Positions 25,590 through 33,952 of a stretch of DNA of 64,000 nt are shown here, one piece after another. Below the pieces are notes generated by a model. That model did not search any database and was not told where the DNA came from. It saw nothing but the letters and a program-made list of their open reading frames with translations. The translations under genes were made by a program, and so were the position numbers. This DNA is from CAZOZZ01 sp965262425 (GTDB lineage Bacteria > Acidobacteriota > Terriglobia > 20CM-2-55-15): contig OZ253536.1 of assembly GCA_965262425.1 (NCBI GenBank), forward strand, positions 3,782,001 to 3,846,000, in the 5' to 3' direction. Each line of letters opens with the position of its first letter. The first letter of the stretch is position 1.

Positions 25590-26158
25590 AGCTGGTCCCT
25601 CAATCTGCCCAACACACGGGCTAACTCTCCCCGCCCCCTGTTGATGCGAGACTTGATCGTTCCGATGGGAACGTCGAGCATCGCGGCCATCTCGTCGTAA
25701 GTAAAGCCTTCCAGGTCCCTGAGAATGACCGCCTCGGCCAGGTCCTCGCTGAGCCGGAGCAGGGCGCCATGGACGAGATCGGAAAGCTCTCTCTTTTCCA
25801 GGGCCTCAGCAGGGCTCGCGTACCGTGCCGGGTTTTCCTCGATCCGATCAAACTCCACGTCGATTGAATCGGTCTTCGCGCGTTCAGTCTTGAACTTCCG
25901 GTAGTGGTCGATAATATGATTTCGACCCACGCGGATCAACCAGGTTGACAGCGCTCCCGACTCCGGCCGGTACGAACCAAGTGTGCGGTAGACCTTGAGA
26001 AATATCTCCTGGGACAGGTCTTCCGCCTCGTCGAATCGGCCGGTGTAGCGGTAAGCCAGGTTATATACTCTTTGGTGGTATTCGCGAACGATGCTTTCCC
26101 ACGCACCGTGATCACCCTCGAGGCATTGCCTTACCAGATCCGCGTCCGGTCGGTCCAA
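25586..26158 (-). CDS. ECF (RpoE-like) RNA polymerase sigma factor
   Basis: A 190-aa extracytoplasmic-function sigma factor. Region 2 is visible as YHQRVYNLAYRYTGRFDEAE, LSQEIFLKVYRTLGSYRPES and LSTWLIRVGRNHIIDHYRKF (-10 recognition). Region 4 is visible as LSEDLAEAVILRDLEGFTYD followed by MAAMLDVPIGTIKSRINRGR (helix-turn-helix for -35 recognition). It is the first gene of a five-gene minus-strand operon. GTTTC/GAAAC inverted motifs upstream near 26219-26236 could be part of an autoregulated promoter; this is inference. Confidence 0.92.
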   Translation of the reverse strand: MDRPDADLVRQCLEGDHGAWESIVREYHQRVYNLAYRYTGRFDEAEDLSQEIFLKVYRTLGSYRPESGALSTWLIRVGRNHIIDHYRKFKTERAKTDSIDVEFDRIEENPARYASPAEALEKRELSDLVHGALLRLSEDLAEAVILRDLEGFTYDEMAAMLDVPIGTIKSRINRGRGELARVLGRLRDQL

Positions 26159-26260
26159 CTACTGGCTCCATCCGATTCGTCGGCACTCAATGTATCCAAA
26201 CGAAATCGAGCGAAGAAAAGTTTCAAGAACGTGAAACCTTTCTGAGATAATTCCCACGAC

Positions 26261-27244
26261 ATGAGCCGGAAACTGTTGTTTTTTTTGATCTTGGCGGTTT
26301 TTGCCCTGGCTGCGTACGCGCTTTCCGGCCTGGATTTCGACACCGGATTGTTCATTGAAGGCCTGGTTGGCGTACGCCCGGGTTGGCTCGCCGCTTCGAT
26401 CGGAATTACCTTCCTGGGCTATGGAATACGTTCAATACGCTGGCAAATTCTGCTCACGTCATTGAAATCAATAAAGTTAGCACCTCTGATGAGTTCCACC
26501 CTCCTGGGCTTCTCGGCGATTTACGTCCTGGGGCGGGCCGGTGAATTTGTTAGGCCGGTCTGGATCGCACGGCGCGAAGGTGTGTCGATGGCGGGATCGT
26601 TCGCCACCATCGTCGTCGAGCGCATCTTCGACATGTTCATGCTGGTCCTTTTGTTCGCGGCGACCATCGGAGCCGTCCAACCAGTCCCGGAAGCCCTGGA
26701 CGCGACCCAGTTGCTCACGAAGGCGTCCTGGCTCCTGCTCGGGATCTCAACGGGAGCGATGCTGGCGTTCATTGTCTTCCACGCCCACATCGACAAGATC
26801 ACGGTCTACATTCCGTTCCGGCGCCTGAGGCGGATGCTCGAACGGTTCGCCGAAGGTCTGTCCATCACTGGCAACTGGAAACACCTGGGCCTGACAACAG
26901 TATACTCACTCCTGCTGTGGCTGGGGATTGCGCTACAATTCTGGTTCATGATGGTCGGGTTGAATTTCGACTTCACGTTCCAATCCGCGACACTGGTACT
27001 GGTGGCCTCGGCCATCGGGTCTATCGCACAGGTGCCCGGGATCGGGGGGGGCTTTCAGGTTGCATTCATATTCTGCCTGACGACATTTTTTCTCGTGCCG
27101 CTGGAGACCGCGGTCGCCGCATCTTTGCTGGCGTGGGTCTTCACGTGTGCGCCCACGATAGCCGTCACAGCGTGCTACATGCTGTGGAAAGGGGTATCGG
27201 CGAAAGAACTGATGGAACCCGAGACGGGTCTGGCGGCCCCATAA
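26261..27244 (+). CDS. Flippase-like membrane protein (LPG synthase TM / UPF0104 family)
   Basis: A 327-aa inner-membrane protein with about eight hydrophobic segments, of the lysylphosphatidylglycerol-synthetase transmembrane family (AglD/YbhN-like). Family features: GYGIRSIRWQILLTSL, STLLGFSAIYVLGRAGEFVR, VVERIFDMFMLVLLFAATIG and ASAIGSIAQVPGIGGGFQVA. Only the transmembrane domain is present; there is no C-terminal LPG synthase domain. It probably acts in lipid or glycolipid translocation, substrate unknown. It diverges from the sigma operon and is followed 3 bp later by nrdR. Confidence 0.82.
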   Translation: MSRKLLFFLILAVFALAAYALSGLDFDTGLFIEGLVGVRPGWLAASIGITFLGYGIRSIRWQILLTSLKSIKLAPLMSSTLLGFSAIYVLGRAGEFVRPVWIARREGVSMAGSFATIVVERIFDMFMLVLLFAATIGAVQPVPEALDATQLLTKASWLLLGISTGAMLAFIVFHAHIDKITVYIPFRRLRRMLERFAEGLSITGNWKHLGLTTVYSLLLWLGIALQFWFMMVGLNFDFTFQSATLVLVASAIGSIAQVPGIGGGFQVAFIFCLTTFFLVPLETAVAASLLAWVFTCAPTIAVTACYMLWKGVSAKELMEPETGLAAP

Positions 27245-27247
27245 GTT

Positions 27248-27706
27248 ATGAAATGCCCTTTTTGCGGCCACCTGGAAGACAAGGTGGTCGATTCGCGCGA
27301 GAGCAAGGAAGGCGACGCCATCCGTCGCCGCAGGCAGTGCCTCGGCTGCAGCCGCCGGTTCACCAGTTACGAGAGGATCGACGAAATTCCCTACATGGTC
27401 GTCAAGAAGGACGGACGTCGGGAGCGCTTCGAGCGGCAGAAGGTGCTGGCGGGCCTGTTGAGAGCCTGTGAGCGGCGGCCGGTGTCAATGGTTCAGTTGG
27501 AAACCATCGCCGACAAAGCGGAGTTGCTGGCCCAGGAATCGCCCGTGCGCGAGATTTCGACCGAAACGATCGGCACCACGATCATGACCGAACTGAAGAG
27601 CCTCGACAAGGTGGCGTACGTTCGATTTGCTTCGGTCTACCTGGACTTCAAAGACGTCAAGGAGTTCATGGCGGAATTGAAAGACTTGTTGCAGACCCGG
27701 GAGTAG
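27248..27706 (+). CDS. nrdR: Transcriptional repressor NrdR
   Basis: A 152-aa repressor of ribonucleotide reductase genes. The N-terminal zinc ribbon has MKCPFCGHLEDKVVDSRESK and CLGCSRRFTSYERIDE. The ATP-cone domain follows with VVKKDGRRERFERQKVLAGL and LRACERRPVSM. Length and sequence match the family throughout. No ribonucleotide reductase gene is in the window. Confidence 0.97.
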   Translation: MKCPFCGHLEDKVVDSRESKEGDAIRRRRQCLGCSRRFTSYERIDEIPYMVVKKDGRRERFERQKVLAGLLRACERRPVSMVQLETIADKAELLAQESPVREISTETIGTTIMTELKSLDKVAYVRFASVYLDFKDVKEFMAELKDLLQTRE

Positions 27707-27737
27707 AGTCTGGTCCCGGTCTTGGGTGGTTTCCACT

Positions 27738-28109
27738 ATGGTCTACTTCAAATTCGAACCCGAAGAGCACTTCCATTCGACGTGGTCCCCGATTATCGAT
27801 GTCTATGAGCGACCGGGTGAGATCATCGTTCGCGTGGAAACACCGGGGGTTCAAAAGAAGGACATACAACTTCGCTGGCGAGAAGGAGTCTTGACGGTCG
27901 CCGGTTCCAAACGAAGGCAGCCCTCCGACGAAGAAGGCGTTCGTTTCCTGTGCGTGGAACGAAATTACGGCTATTTCAGGCGTGATGTCGCAATCAGCGC
28001 AGACATCGATTTCGACAACGCGACCGCTGAACTCCGGGAAGGCCTGCTGAGCATTCGCCTTCCCAAGGTCCCGGATCATTCACGGGAATCGGTGATTCCG
28101 ATTGAGTAG
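27738..28109 (+). CDS. Small heat-shock protein (Hsp20/alpha-crystallin)
   Basis: A 123-aa Hsp20 chaperone. The alpha-crystallin domain is clear: PIIDVYERPGEIIVRVETPG, VQKKDIQLRWREGVLTVAG, CVERNYGYFRRDVAI and LREGLLSIRLPKVPD (the conserved G-x-L motif). I chose ATG 27738; a GTG four codons upstream is possible. Its position between nrdR and lon groups it with protein-quality-control genes. Confidence 0.9.
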   Translation: MVYFKFEPEEHFHSTWSPIIDVYERPGEIIVRVETPGVQKKDIQLRWREGVLTVAGSKRRQPSDEEGVRFLCVERNYGYFRRDVAISADIDFDNATAELREGLLSIRLPKVPDHSRESVIPIE

Positions 28110-28144
28110 GTTACGCGAATGATGCAGATGGGGCGAGACCAGGT

Positions 28145-28283
28145 TTTTACGCAGATTACGCAGACCAGGGAGTTGAAAATTGCTAGGAACGTCGGGAAGG
28201 AAACATTGAAACGGATCGGAACTGCGTGGACAGACCTGCAAAGAATCTCCCATCTGCGTATTCTGCTTAATCTGCATAAAGGT
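28145..28283. repeat. Family B inverted repeat element
   Basis: Left arm TTTTTACGCAGATTACGCAG near 28143-28162 and right arm CATCTGCGTATTCTGCTTAA near 28252-28271 are inverted. The element separates hsp20 from lon and ends about 15 bp before the lon start. Confidence 0.7.
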
Positions 28284-28297
28284 CCAACGGTAAAGAA

Positions 28298-30721
28298 ATG
28301 GAAATAGTTAAAGCTGAACCAGAAGACATACAGGACGGGCAGGAAGTCAGTATTCCCGACACGTTGCCGGTGCTCCCTCTGCCGGATGTCGTGATCTTCC
28401 CATATATGATCGTCCCTCTGTTCGTGAACAGGGAACAATCGGTCCATGCTGTGGACCAGTCGCTCGCAGAACACCGGATGATCCTGGTTGCCTCACAGAA
28501 GACGCCGGAAGCCGAGGATCCAACAGCTGAGGACCTGTACCAATTCGGCACGGTGTCTCTGATTATGCGCATGTTGAAACTGCCTGACGGGCGGGTTCGC
28601 ATTCTCGTGCAGGGATTCGCGCGCGCAAGCGTCGAGTACATCAACGATTCCCAGCCTTTCCTCACAGCAAAGGTCATTCCGGAACTCGAACAATCGCCGA
28701 AGTCGGATTCGCTCGAACTCGAAGCGTTGGTCCGTAACGTCAAGGCATCTCTCGAACGCGCGATCGCGCTTGGCAAGAACATCCCGCAAGATATCGTCAT
28801 CATCGCGGCGAACCTGGAAGAGCCGGGCCGACTGGCAGATCTGGTCGCCTCGAACATGGAACTGAAAGTCAACGCGGCCCAGGAAGTTCTCGAAATCATC
28901 GACCCGGTCGAGCGCCTGCGCCGGGTCAATGGCATGCTGGCCAAGGAAATTGAGGTCCTGCAAATCCAGAACGACATCAGCACGCAGGCGAAAGGTGAAA
29001 TCGACCGGGTCCAGCGCGAATACTATCTGCGCCAGCAGATGAAGGCGATTCAGCAGGAGCTTGGCGAAGGGAACGAGTTGTTCGAGGAGATCGAACAGTA
29101 TCGCGAGAAAGCTCAGAAAGCCGGGATGCCCGCCGAGGTGGCGGAAGAGACCGAGCAGCAGATCGAACGCCTCGAACGAATGCACCCGGACGCTGCCGAG
29201 ACGGCGACACTCCGTAATTACCTGGACTGGATGGTACGACTGCCATGGTCGGAGTCGACCGAGGACAATCTGAACCTCAACAAGGCGCAGAAGATCCTCG
29301 ATGAAGACCACTACGGGCTCAAGAAGATCAAAGACCGGATCATCGAGCACCTGGCCGTGAGGAAACTGACGAAGAAAGTCAAGGGCCCGATACTGTGCTT
29401 CGTCGGCCCTCCGGGCGTGGGCAAGACGTCTCTCGGGCGCTCCATCGCCAGAGCGCTGGGCCGCAAATTCGTGCGGCTCAGCCTGGGAGGCGTACACGAC
29501 GAGGCCGAAATCCGGGGCCACCGTCGAACCTACGTCGGTGCTATGCCCGGACGGGTGATCCAGGGCATATACAACGCGGGGACCAACAACCCCGTGTTCA
29601 TGATGGACGAAGTCGACAAGATCGGATCCGATTTTCGGGGTGATCCCTCCTCGGCGCTGCTGGAGGTCCTGGACCCGGAGCAGAACCACGCCTTCAGGGA
29701 CAATTACCTTGGGGTGAAGTTCGATCTGTCGAATGTCATGTTCATCACGACGGCAAACCTCCTCGATCCAATCCAACCCGCTTTCAGAGACCGAATGGAG
29801 ATCATCAGGCTCAGCGGCTACACGGAAGAAGAAAAAATCGAGATCGCCGATCGCCACCTGATTCCGAAGCAGTTGGAGGAGCACGGATTGGCGACGAAGC
29901 ATCTCCAGTTCCCCGATGCGGCCGTCCGGGCCATCATCGCCGGATATACTCAGGAAGCGGGCCTGAGAAACCTCGAGCGTGAGATCGGCGGCATCTGTCG
30001 GAAGGTTGCCCGCCACGTTGCGATGGGCCGAACCCGACCGCGCCGCTTGACCATCAAGCAGATCGACCAGTATCTGGGACGTCCGAAAGTCTTTCGGGAT
30101 GTGATCCTGAAAAGGGACGAAGTCGGTGTGGCCACCGGACTTGCCTGGACGGCTGCCGGCGGAGACATCCTTTTCGTCGAAGCCACCGCCATGAAGGGTA
30201 AAGGCAGTTTGACTCTGACCGGACAACTCGGCGACGTCATGCGCGAATCCGCCCAGGCGGCGTTGAGCTACGCCCGCTCACGAGCGAAAGACTTCGGCAT
30301 CGATGAAGACTTCTTCGCGTCAAACGACTTGCATGTCCACGTCCCGGAAGGTTCGATCCCGAAAGACGGCCCATCGGCCGGAGTCACAATGGCCACTGCG
30401 ATGATCTCACTTCTGACGAACCGGCCGGTGCATCGGAACTTTGCGATGACGGGTGAGATCACGCTCCGTGGGGACGTGCTTCCCGTCGGCGGCATCAAAG
30501 AAAAGGTCCTGGCCGCCCGCCGCGCCAGAGTCCAGACCATAATCCTCCCGGCTCACAACGAACGCGACCTTGAAGACATCAGCAAAGAATTGCGGAGAGA
30601 CATGCAGTTCGTCTTCGTTTCTAAGGTCCACGAGGTTTTCGAACACGCGATCATCCCCGGGCGCGGGGCAAAGAAAAAAACGGTCGGAAAGAAGTCCCCG
30701 ACAAGGAAAAGGAAGCGGTAG
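28298..30721 (+). CDS. lon: ATP-dependent Lon protease
   Basis: An 807-aa cytoplasmic AAA+ protease that degrades misfolded and regulatory proteins. The N-terminal substrate-binding domain begins LPVLPLPDVVIFPYMIVPLF. The AAA+ module has Walker A GPPGVGKTSLGRSIARALGR, the sensor region GGVHDEAEIRGHRRTYVGAM and Walker B VFMMDEVDKI. The proteolytic domain has the catalytic dyad Ser693 (PKDGPSAGVTMATAM) and Lys734 (GGIKEKVLAARRA). The C-terminal tail is basic (KKKTVGKKSPTRKRKR). Length is normal. Confidence 0.98.
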   Translation: MEIVKAEPEDIQDGQEVSIPDTLPVLPLPDVVIFPYMIVPLFVNREQSVHAVDQSLAEHRMILVASQKTPEAEDPTAEDLYQFGTVSLIMRMLKLPDGRVRILVQGFARASVEYINDSQPFLTAKVIPELEQSPKSDSLELEALVRNVKASLERAIALGKNIPQDIVIIAANLEEPGRLADLVASNMELKVNAAQEVLEIIDPVERLRRVNGMLAKEIEVLQIQNDISTQAKGEIDRVQREYYLRQQMKAIQQELGEGNELFEEIEQYREKAQKAGMPAEVAEETEQQIERLERMHPDAAETATLRNYLDWMVRLPWSESTEDNLNLNKAQKILDEDHYGLKKIKDRIIEHLAVRKLTKKVKGPILCFVGPPGVGKTSLGRSIARALGRKFVRLSLGGVHDEAEIRGHRRTYVGAMPGRVIQGIYNAGTNNPVFMMDEVDKIGSDFRGDPSSALLEVLDPEQNHAFRDNYLGVKFDLSNVMFITTANLLDPIQPAFRDRMEIIRLSGYTEEEKIEIADRHLIPKQLEEHGLATKHLQFPDAAVRAIIAGYTQEAGLRNLEREIGGICRKVARHVAMGRTRPRRLTIKQIDQYLGRPKVFRDVILKRDEVGVATGLAWTAAGGDILFVEATAMKGKGSLTLTGQLGDVMRESAQAALSYARSRAKDFGIDEDFFASNDLHVHVPEGSIPKDGPSAGVTMATAMISLLTNRPVHRNFAMTGEITLRGDVLPVGGIKEKVLAARRARVQTIILPAHNERDLEDISKELRRDMQFVFVSKVHEVFEHAIIPGRGAKKKTVGKKSPTRKRKR

Positions 30722-30728
30722 GCTGCAG

Positions 30729-30806
30729 GAGTCCGTTGGCCCGAAGTCCGAGGTTGGGGACGGCATTCGGATTACGAACCTCACCTTGGACTTCGGACTC
30801 CCCTCA
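30729..30806. repeat. Palindromic intergenic repeat, family C
   Basis: Left arm GGCCCGAAGTCCGAGGTTGG and right arm CTCACCTTGGACTTCGGACT are inverted copies flanking about 25 unique bases. It fills the lon-thiL gap and ends just before the thiL start. Confidence 0.7.
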
Positions 30807-30811
30807 TCCCC

Positions 30812-31729
30812 ATGTATTCGGAAAAGCAGATCATCGAACGGATTCGGAAGCAGTTCGGAGGTTCCCGGGCTGTGATCGGAATCGGTGACGACGCAGCCGT
30901 TCTGGATCTGCCGGACGGATTTTCGACGGTTGTCTGCTCGGATCTGCTTGCTGAGAACACGCACTTCAGACGCTCCACGCACCCGCCCGATTCCATAGGA
31001 TTCAAGGCAATCGCTGTAAACGTAAGCGATGTCGGAGCGATGGGAGGGACTCCCTCTCACTGCCTGATATCGCTGGCTCTGCCGCCTGGTCTCGAATCGT
31101 CCTGGTTCGACGGCTTTTCGGAGGGAGTGGAAACGGCATGCCGAAAATTCGAGGTCAGCCTGGTCGGAGGAGACACCTCGGAGGCCGAGTGCATCTTCGT
31201 CGATGCGTGTGTCATCGGTCGAGTCCGCCCAGAGAGGGCCGTGCGCCGTTCCGGAGCCCGACCAGGCGATGGCGTCTACGTCACGGGAACAATAGGCGGC
31301 TCCGCTCTCGGGCTTCGACTGCTTGAGGCTGGGCGCTCGGACGATCCAGCTATCGGGCGACATCTATACCCGGAACCCCGGCATCGAATAGGTCTGGAAA
31401 TAGCCGATCGGGCGACCTCGATGATCGACATCAGCGACGGGTTTTCGAGCGACCTCGGACACCTCCTCACGGAATCGGAGGTTTCGGCACGAATCGAGGG
31501 CAGTCGGATCCCCCTCCATCCCGGGAGCGAACTGGATCTTGCACTCGACAGCGGCGAGGAATACGAACTCATCATCACCGCCCGCGAGTTACCGTCTGAA
31601 ATTGACGGCGTGCCCATTACTCGAGTCGGCGAAATCATCGCATCGGGCGAGACTCACCAGGCTTTTCTCAGACAGAATACCCGGGAGCGAATTCTCGATC
31701 CGAAGGGTTGGCAACACCTCGGAAGCTGA
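30812..31729 (+). CDS. thiL: Thiamine-monophosphate kinase
   Basis: A 305-aa enzyme that phosphorylates thiamine monophosphate to the active diphosphate. Motifs: GIGDDAAVLDLP, VVCSDLLAENTHFRRSTHPP, GFKAIAVNVSDVGAMGGTPS (metal and nucleotide binding), VSLVGGDTSEAE, VYVTGTIGGSALGL and MIDISDGFSSDLGHLLTESE, with GEEYELIITA near the end. All match ThiL/PurM-like kinases. Confidence 0.95.
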   Translation: MYSEKQIIERIRKQFGGSRAVIGIGDDAAVLDLPDGFSTVVCSDLLAENTHFRRSTHPPDSIGFKAIAVNVSDVGAMGGTPSHCLISLALPPGLESSWFDGFSEGVETACRKFEVSLVGGDTSEAECIFVDACVIGRVRPERAVRRSGARPGDGVYVTGTIGGSALGLRLLEAGRSDDPAIGRHLYPEPRHRIGLEIADRATSMIDISDGFSSDLGHLLTESEVSARIEGSRIPLHPGSELDLALDSGEEYELIITARELPSEIDGVPITRVGEIIASGETHQAFLRQNTRERILDPKGWQHLGS

Positions 31730-31775
31730 TCGGCTCGGCCCAGAGACAGTCTCACGTTTATGCTATGCTCGGATC

Positions 31776-32318
31776 ATGTCCAACCCGGATATTCTGAATC
31801 AGGCGGATCGTATCCTTCGGCCAGTGCTCAAAAAACTCGCACTCATCCCCTGGCTGAAAATTGTTGGATGCTGTGCCGGCCACCAGGCTGAAGACAGCGT
31901 CTGGGTGGAGTTCCACGTTCGAGGGTCGTCGGGATTGTGGCGTTTGATGGAGCTGCTTCGAATCCTGGACACGAAAATGGTCGGAACGGACTGCCGCGCC
32001 GATTGTCTTCTCAACTACGGTAGCGATCCCGAAGCTGCCCCTGTCCAGCACGGGTGGTTTCCGATTCTCGTCGAGGTCTTCTGGCCGTCGAAAGATGATT
32101 GGCGGCGGGGACAGGCAATGATCATCGAGGCTCTCCAGTCTTCAGTCGAGGAATTCGGAGAGCGGGACACCACCGAATTCGAATCCGAGGGCGCGGTCAA
32201 CTACTGCCCGTACTGTTCTTCCTCTTTTGTACGCCTGGACGGCTTCGAGGGTTCGGGGCACCGTTATCGCTGCGGCGATTGCGAAACGGTCTGGACGATG
32301 ATCGACCCCACTCTTTAG
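31776..32318 (+). CDS. Hypothetical protein with C-terminal zinc ribbon
   Basis: A 180-aa protein I do not recognise. A cysteine/histidine segment IVGCCAGHQAEDSVWVEFHV lies near residue 30, and a C-terminal zinc ribbon has CPYCSSSFVRLDG and YRCGDCETVWTMIDPTL. The start ATG 31776 is chosen because it follows the gap after thiL; the same frame is open further upstream inside thiL but only as a shadow. There is no signal peptide. Confidence 0.65.
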   Translation: MSNPDILNQADRILRPVLKKLALIPWLKIVGCCAGHQAEDSVWVEFHVRGSSGLWRLMELLRILDTKMVGTDCRADCLLNYGSDPEAAPVQHGWFPILVEVFWPSKDDWRRGQAMIIEALQSSVEEFGERDTTEFESEGAVNYCPYCSSSFVRLDGFEGSGHRYRCGDCETVWTMIDPTL

Positions 32319-32349
32319 CAGCAGCCCATATTTTCAAGCAACCGAGAAC

Positions 32350-32476
32350 GCCAAGATTCACCGCGGAGACGCTAGGACGCGGAGGGGACTCTTGTTTTCA
32401 CCGCAGAGGCAAAGAGGCGCAAACTTCATATTTGCCCCTTCCTCTCTGCGCCTCTGCCCCCTCTGCGGTGAAAACT
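32350..32476. repeat. Diverged family A repeat (CACCGCAGAGGCGCAGAGG type)
   Basis: Left units ATTCACCGCGGAGACGCTAG and TTTCACCGCAGAGGCAAAGA, and right unit CTGCCCCCTCTGCGGTGAAA (complement). The same form recurs at 41792-41937. It lies in the 270-bp gap before the acyl-CoA dehydrogenase gene. Confidence 0.7.
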
Positions 32477-32595
32477 CTTGCTCGGTGTTCTTTCCGATTC
32501 CCGACATGGATGTTCCACGACGACTGGTTGAGAAATGCGGGCTATGGTATAAACGTCGGTTACTTCAAAGTGGAATTTGATTCGTTGGAGGAATC

Positions 32596-33738
32596 ATGGA
32601 GTTCAGCCAGTCGGATGAGTTGCAGGAGATTCGACGCACGGTCCGGGAGTTTGCGGAAAAAGAGATTCGTCCCAACATGATGGAATGGGACGAGCATCAG
32701 ATCTTTCCGAGCGAAATCCTCTCTACTCTCGCCGAACTGGGTTTCATGGGCATGTTGATCCCCACCGAATACGGAGGTGCCGGCCTCGGATATCAGGAAT
32801 ACAGCACGGTCGTCGAGGAGGTTTCCCGCGTTGACGGGTCGATCGGTATCTCGGTAGCCGCGCACAACTCACTGTGCACCGGCCACATCTACATGGCTGG
32901 GACCGAGGAGCAACGGCAGAAATTCGTGAAGCCGCTGGCAACGGGCGAGAAACTTGGAGCGTGGAGCCTGACCGAACCTGAGGCAGGAAGCGATGCAGCG
33001 GGAACACAAACCGTGGCGAAGAGAGACGGGGACTCCTGGATCCTGAACGGCCAGAAGACTTTCACGACACATGGGACCTACGGGGACATCTGCGTCGCAA
33101 TGGCCGTCACGGATCGCGAAAAGGGACACGACGGAATATCGGCGTTCATCATCGAAAAAGGAACACCTGGCTTCGAGGCCGGCCACAAGGAAAACAAACT
33201 TGGACTTCGAGCCAGCGACACCTCGACCGTCATTTTTGAAGATTGTCGAATTCCGTTGTCGAACCTTCTCGGCGGGGAAGGACAAGGCTTCCGCGATTCG
33301 ATGAAAGTTCTCGACGGTGGTCGGATTTCCATCGGAGCGATGGCGCTGGGGATGGCTCAAGGCGCGTACGAAGCGGCACTCAACTACTCAAAAGAGCGCA
33401 AACAGTTCGGCAAACCTATTTCACACTTCCAGGCTATCCAGTTCAAGCTCGCCGATATGGCGACCGAGATCGACGCGGCGCGCCTGCTGATCTACCGCGC
33501 GGCCTGGTTGAAGGACCAGGGGGCGAACACGACGCTGGAATCCTCGATGGCGAAACTGTACGCGGGCGAGGTCGCCGTTCGCGTGGCCAATGAGTGCGTG
33601 CAGATCCATGGCGGCTACGGATTAATCAAAGATTACCCGGCGGAAAAGTTCTACCGGGACGTCAAACTCTGCACGATCGGTGAGGGAACCAGCGAAATAC
33701 AGCGCATGGTCATCGCCCGAGAGGTTCTTCGCGACTAG
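32596..33738 (+). CDS. Acyl-CoA dehydrogenase
   Basis: A 380-aa FAD enzyme that oxidises acyl-CoA at the alpha-beta bond. Three domains: an N-terminal helical domain; a beta domain with LGAWSLTEPEAGSDAAGTQT and the FAD-contacting WILNGQKTFTTHG; and a C-terminal helical domain with RKQFGKPISHFQAIQFKLAD, ECVQIHGGYGLIKDYPAEKF and the catalytic Glu in TIGEGTSEIQRMVIAR. It resembles short-chain or isovaleryl-type members; exact chain preference unknown. The TAG stop lies in CTAG within a hairpin repeat. A GGAG ribosome-binding site precedes ATG 32596. Confidence 0.92.
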   Translation: MEFSQSDELQEIRRTVREFAEKEIRPNMMEWDEHQIFPSEILSTLAELGFMGMLIPTEYGGAGLGYQEYSTVVEEVSRVDGSIGISVAAHNSLCTGHIYMAGTEEQRQKFVKPLATGEKLGAWSLTEPEAGSDAAGTQTVAKRDGDSWILNGQKTFTTHGTYGDICVAMAVTDREKGHDGISAFIIEKGTPGFEAGHKENKLGLRASDTSTVIFEDCRIPLSNLLGGEGQGFRDSMKVLDGGRISIGAMALGMAQGAYEAALNYSKERKQFGKPISHFQAIQFKLADMATEIDAARLLIYRAAWLKDQGANTTLESSMAKLYAGEVAVRVANECVQIHGGYGLIKDYPAEKFYRDVKLCTIGEGTSEIQRMVIAREVLRD

Positions 33739-33764
33739 AAGCTGCGCGGCAAAAGGGCTTCTAG
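33735..33764. repeat. Short palindrome at the acyl-CoA dehydrogenase stop codon
   Basis: CTAGAAGC and GCTTCTAG form a perfect 8-bp stem around TGCGCGGC, a sequence shared with family D. There is no T-run, so it is a remnant repeat rather than a terminator. Confidence 0.5.
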
Positions 33765-33790
33765 CATTCGCCTCTCAGGTATAACTTCGC

Positions 33791-33917
33791 AGAATTGGCG
33801 CCCAGATTTGCGTCAGATTCGGTCGCGACCGATTGAGCAGACCGGAGGAATAGCCCCGCTATTTCGAGGATCTGCGATTGAGAAGCGGCCGAAGATGACG
33901 TAAATCTGGGCGCCAAT
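33791..33917. repeat. Long inverted repeat (family F) upstream of meaB
   Basis: Left arm ATTGGCGCCCAGATTTGCGT and right arm ACGTAAATCTGGGCGCCAAT are almost perfect complements and extend further inward (TCGGTCGC / GCGGCCGA). About 60 unique bases lie between. It would fold into a strong cruciform or hairpin. It lies in the gap between acyl-CoA dehydrogenase and meaB. Confidence 0.8.
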
Positions 33918-33952
33918 CGGGCAGTCTGAAGCATGCTCCTGCCATCGGTCAC

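Noticed and set aside
28493..30226. 577-aa open frame on the minus strand inside lon
   Set aside because: It is the antisense shadow of lon. No recognisable domain and no ribosome-binding site; lon on the plus strand is complete and conserved.
33791..33917. Intrinsic terminator after acyl-CoA dehydrogenase
   Set aside because: The inverted repeat is strong, but the loop is about 60 bp and no T-run follows; treated as a repeat.
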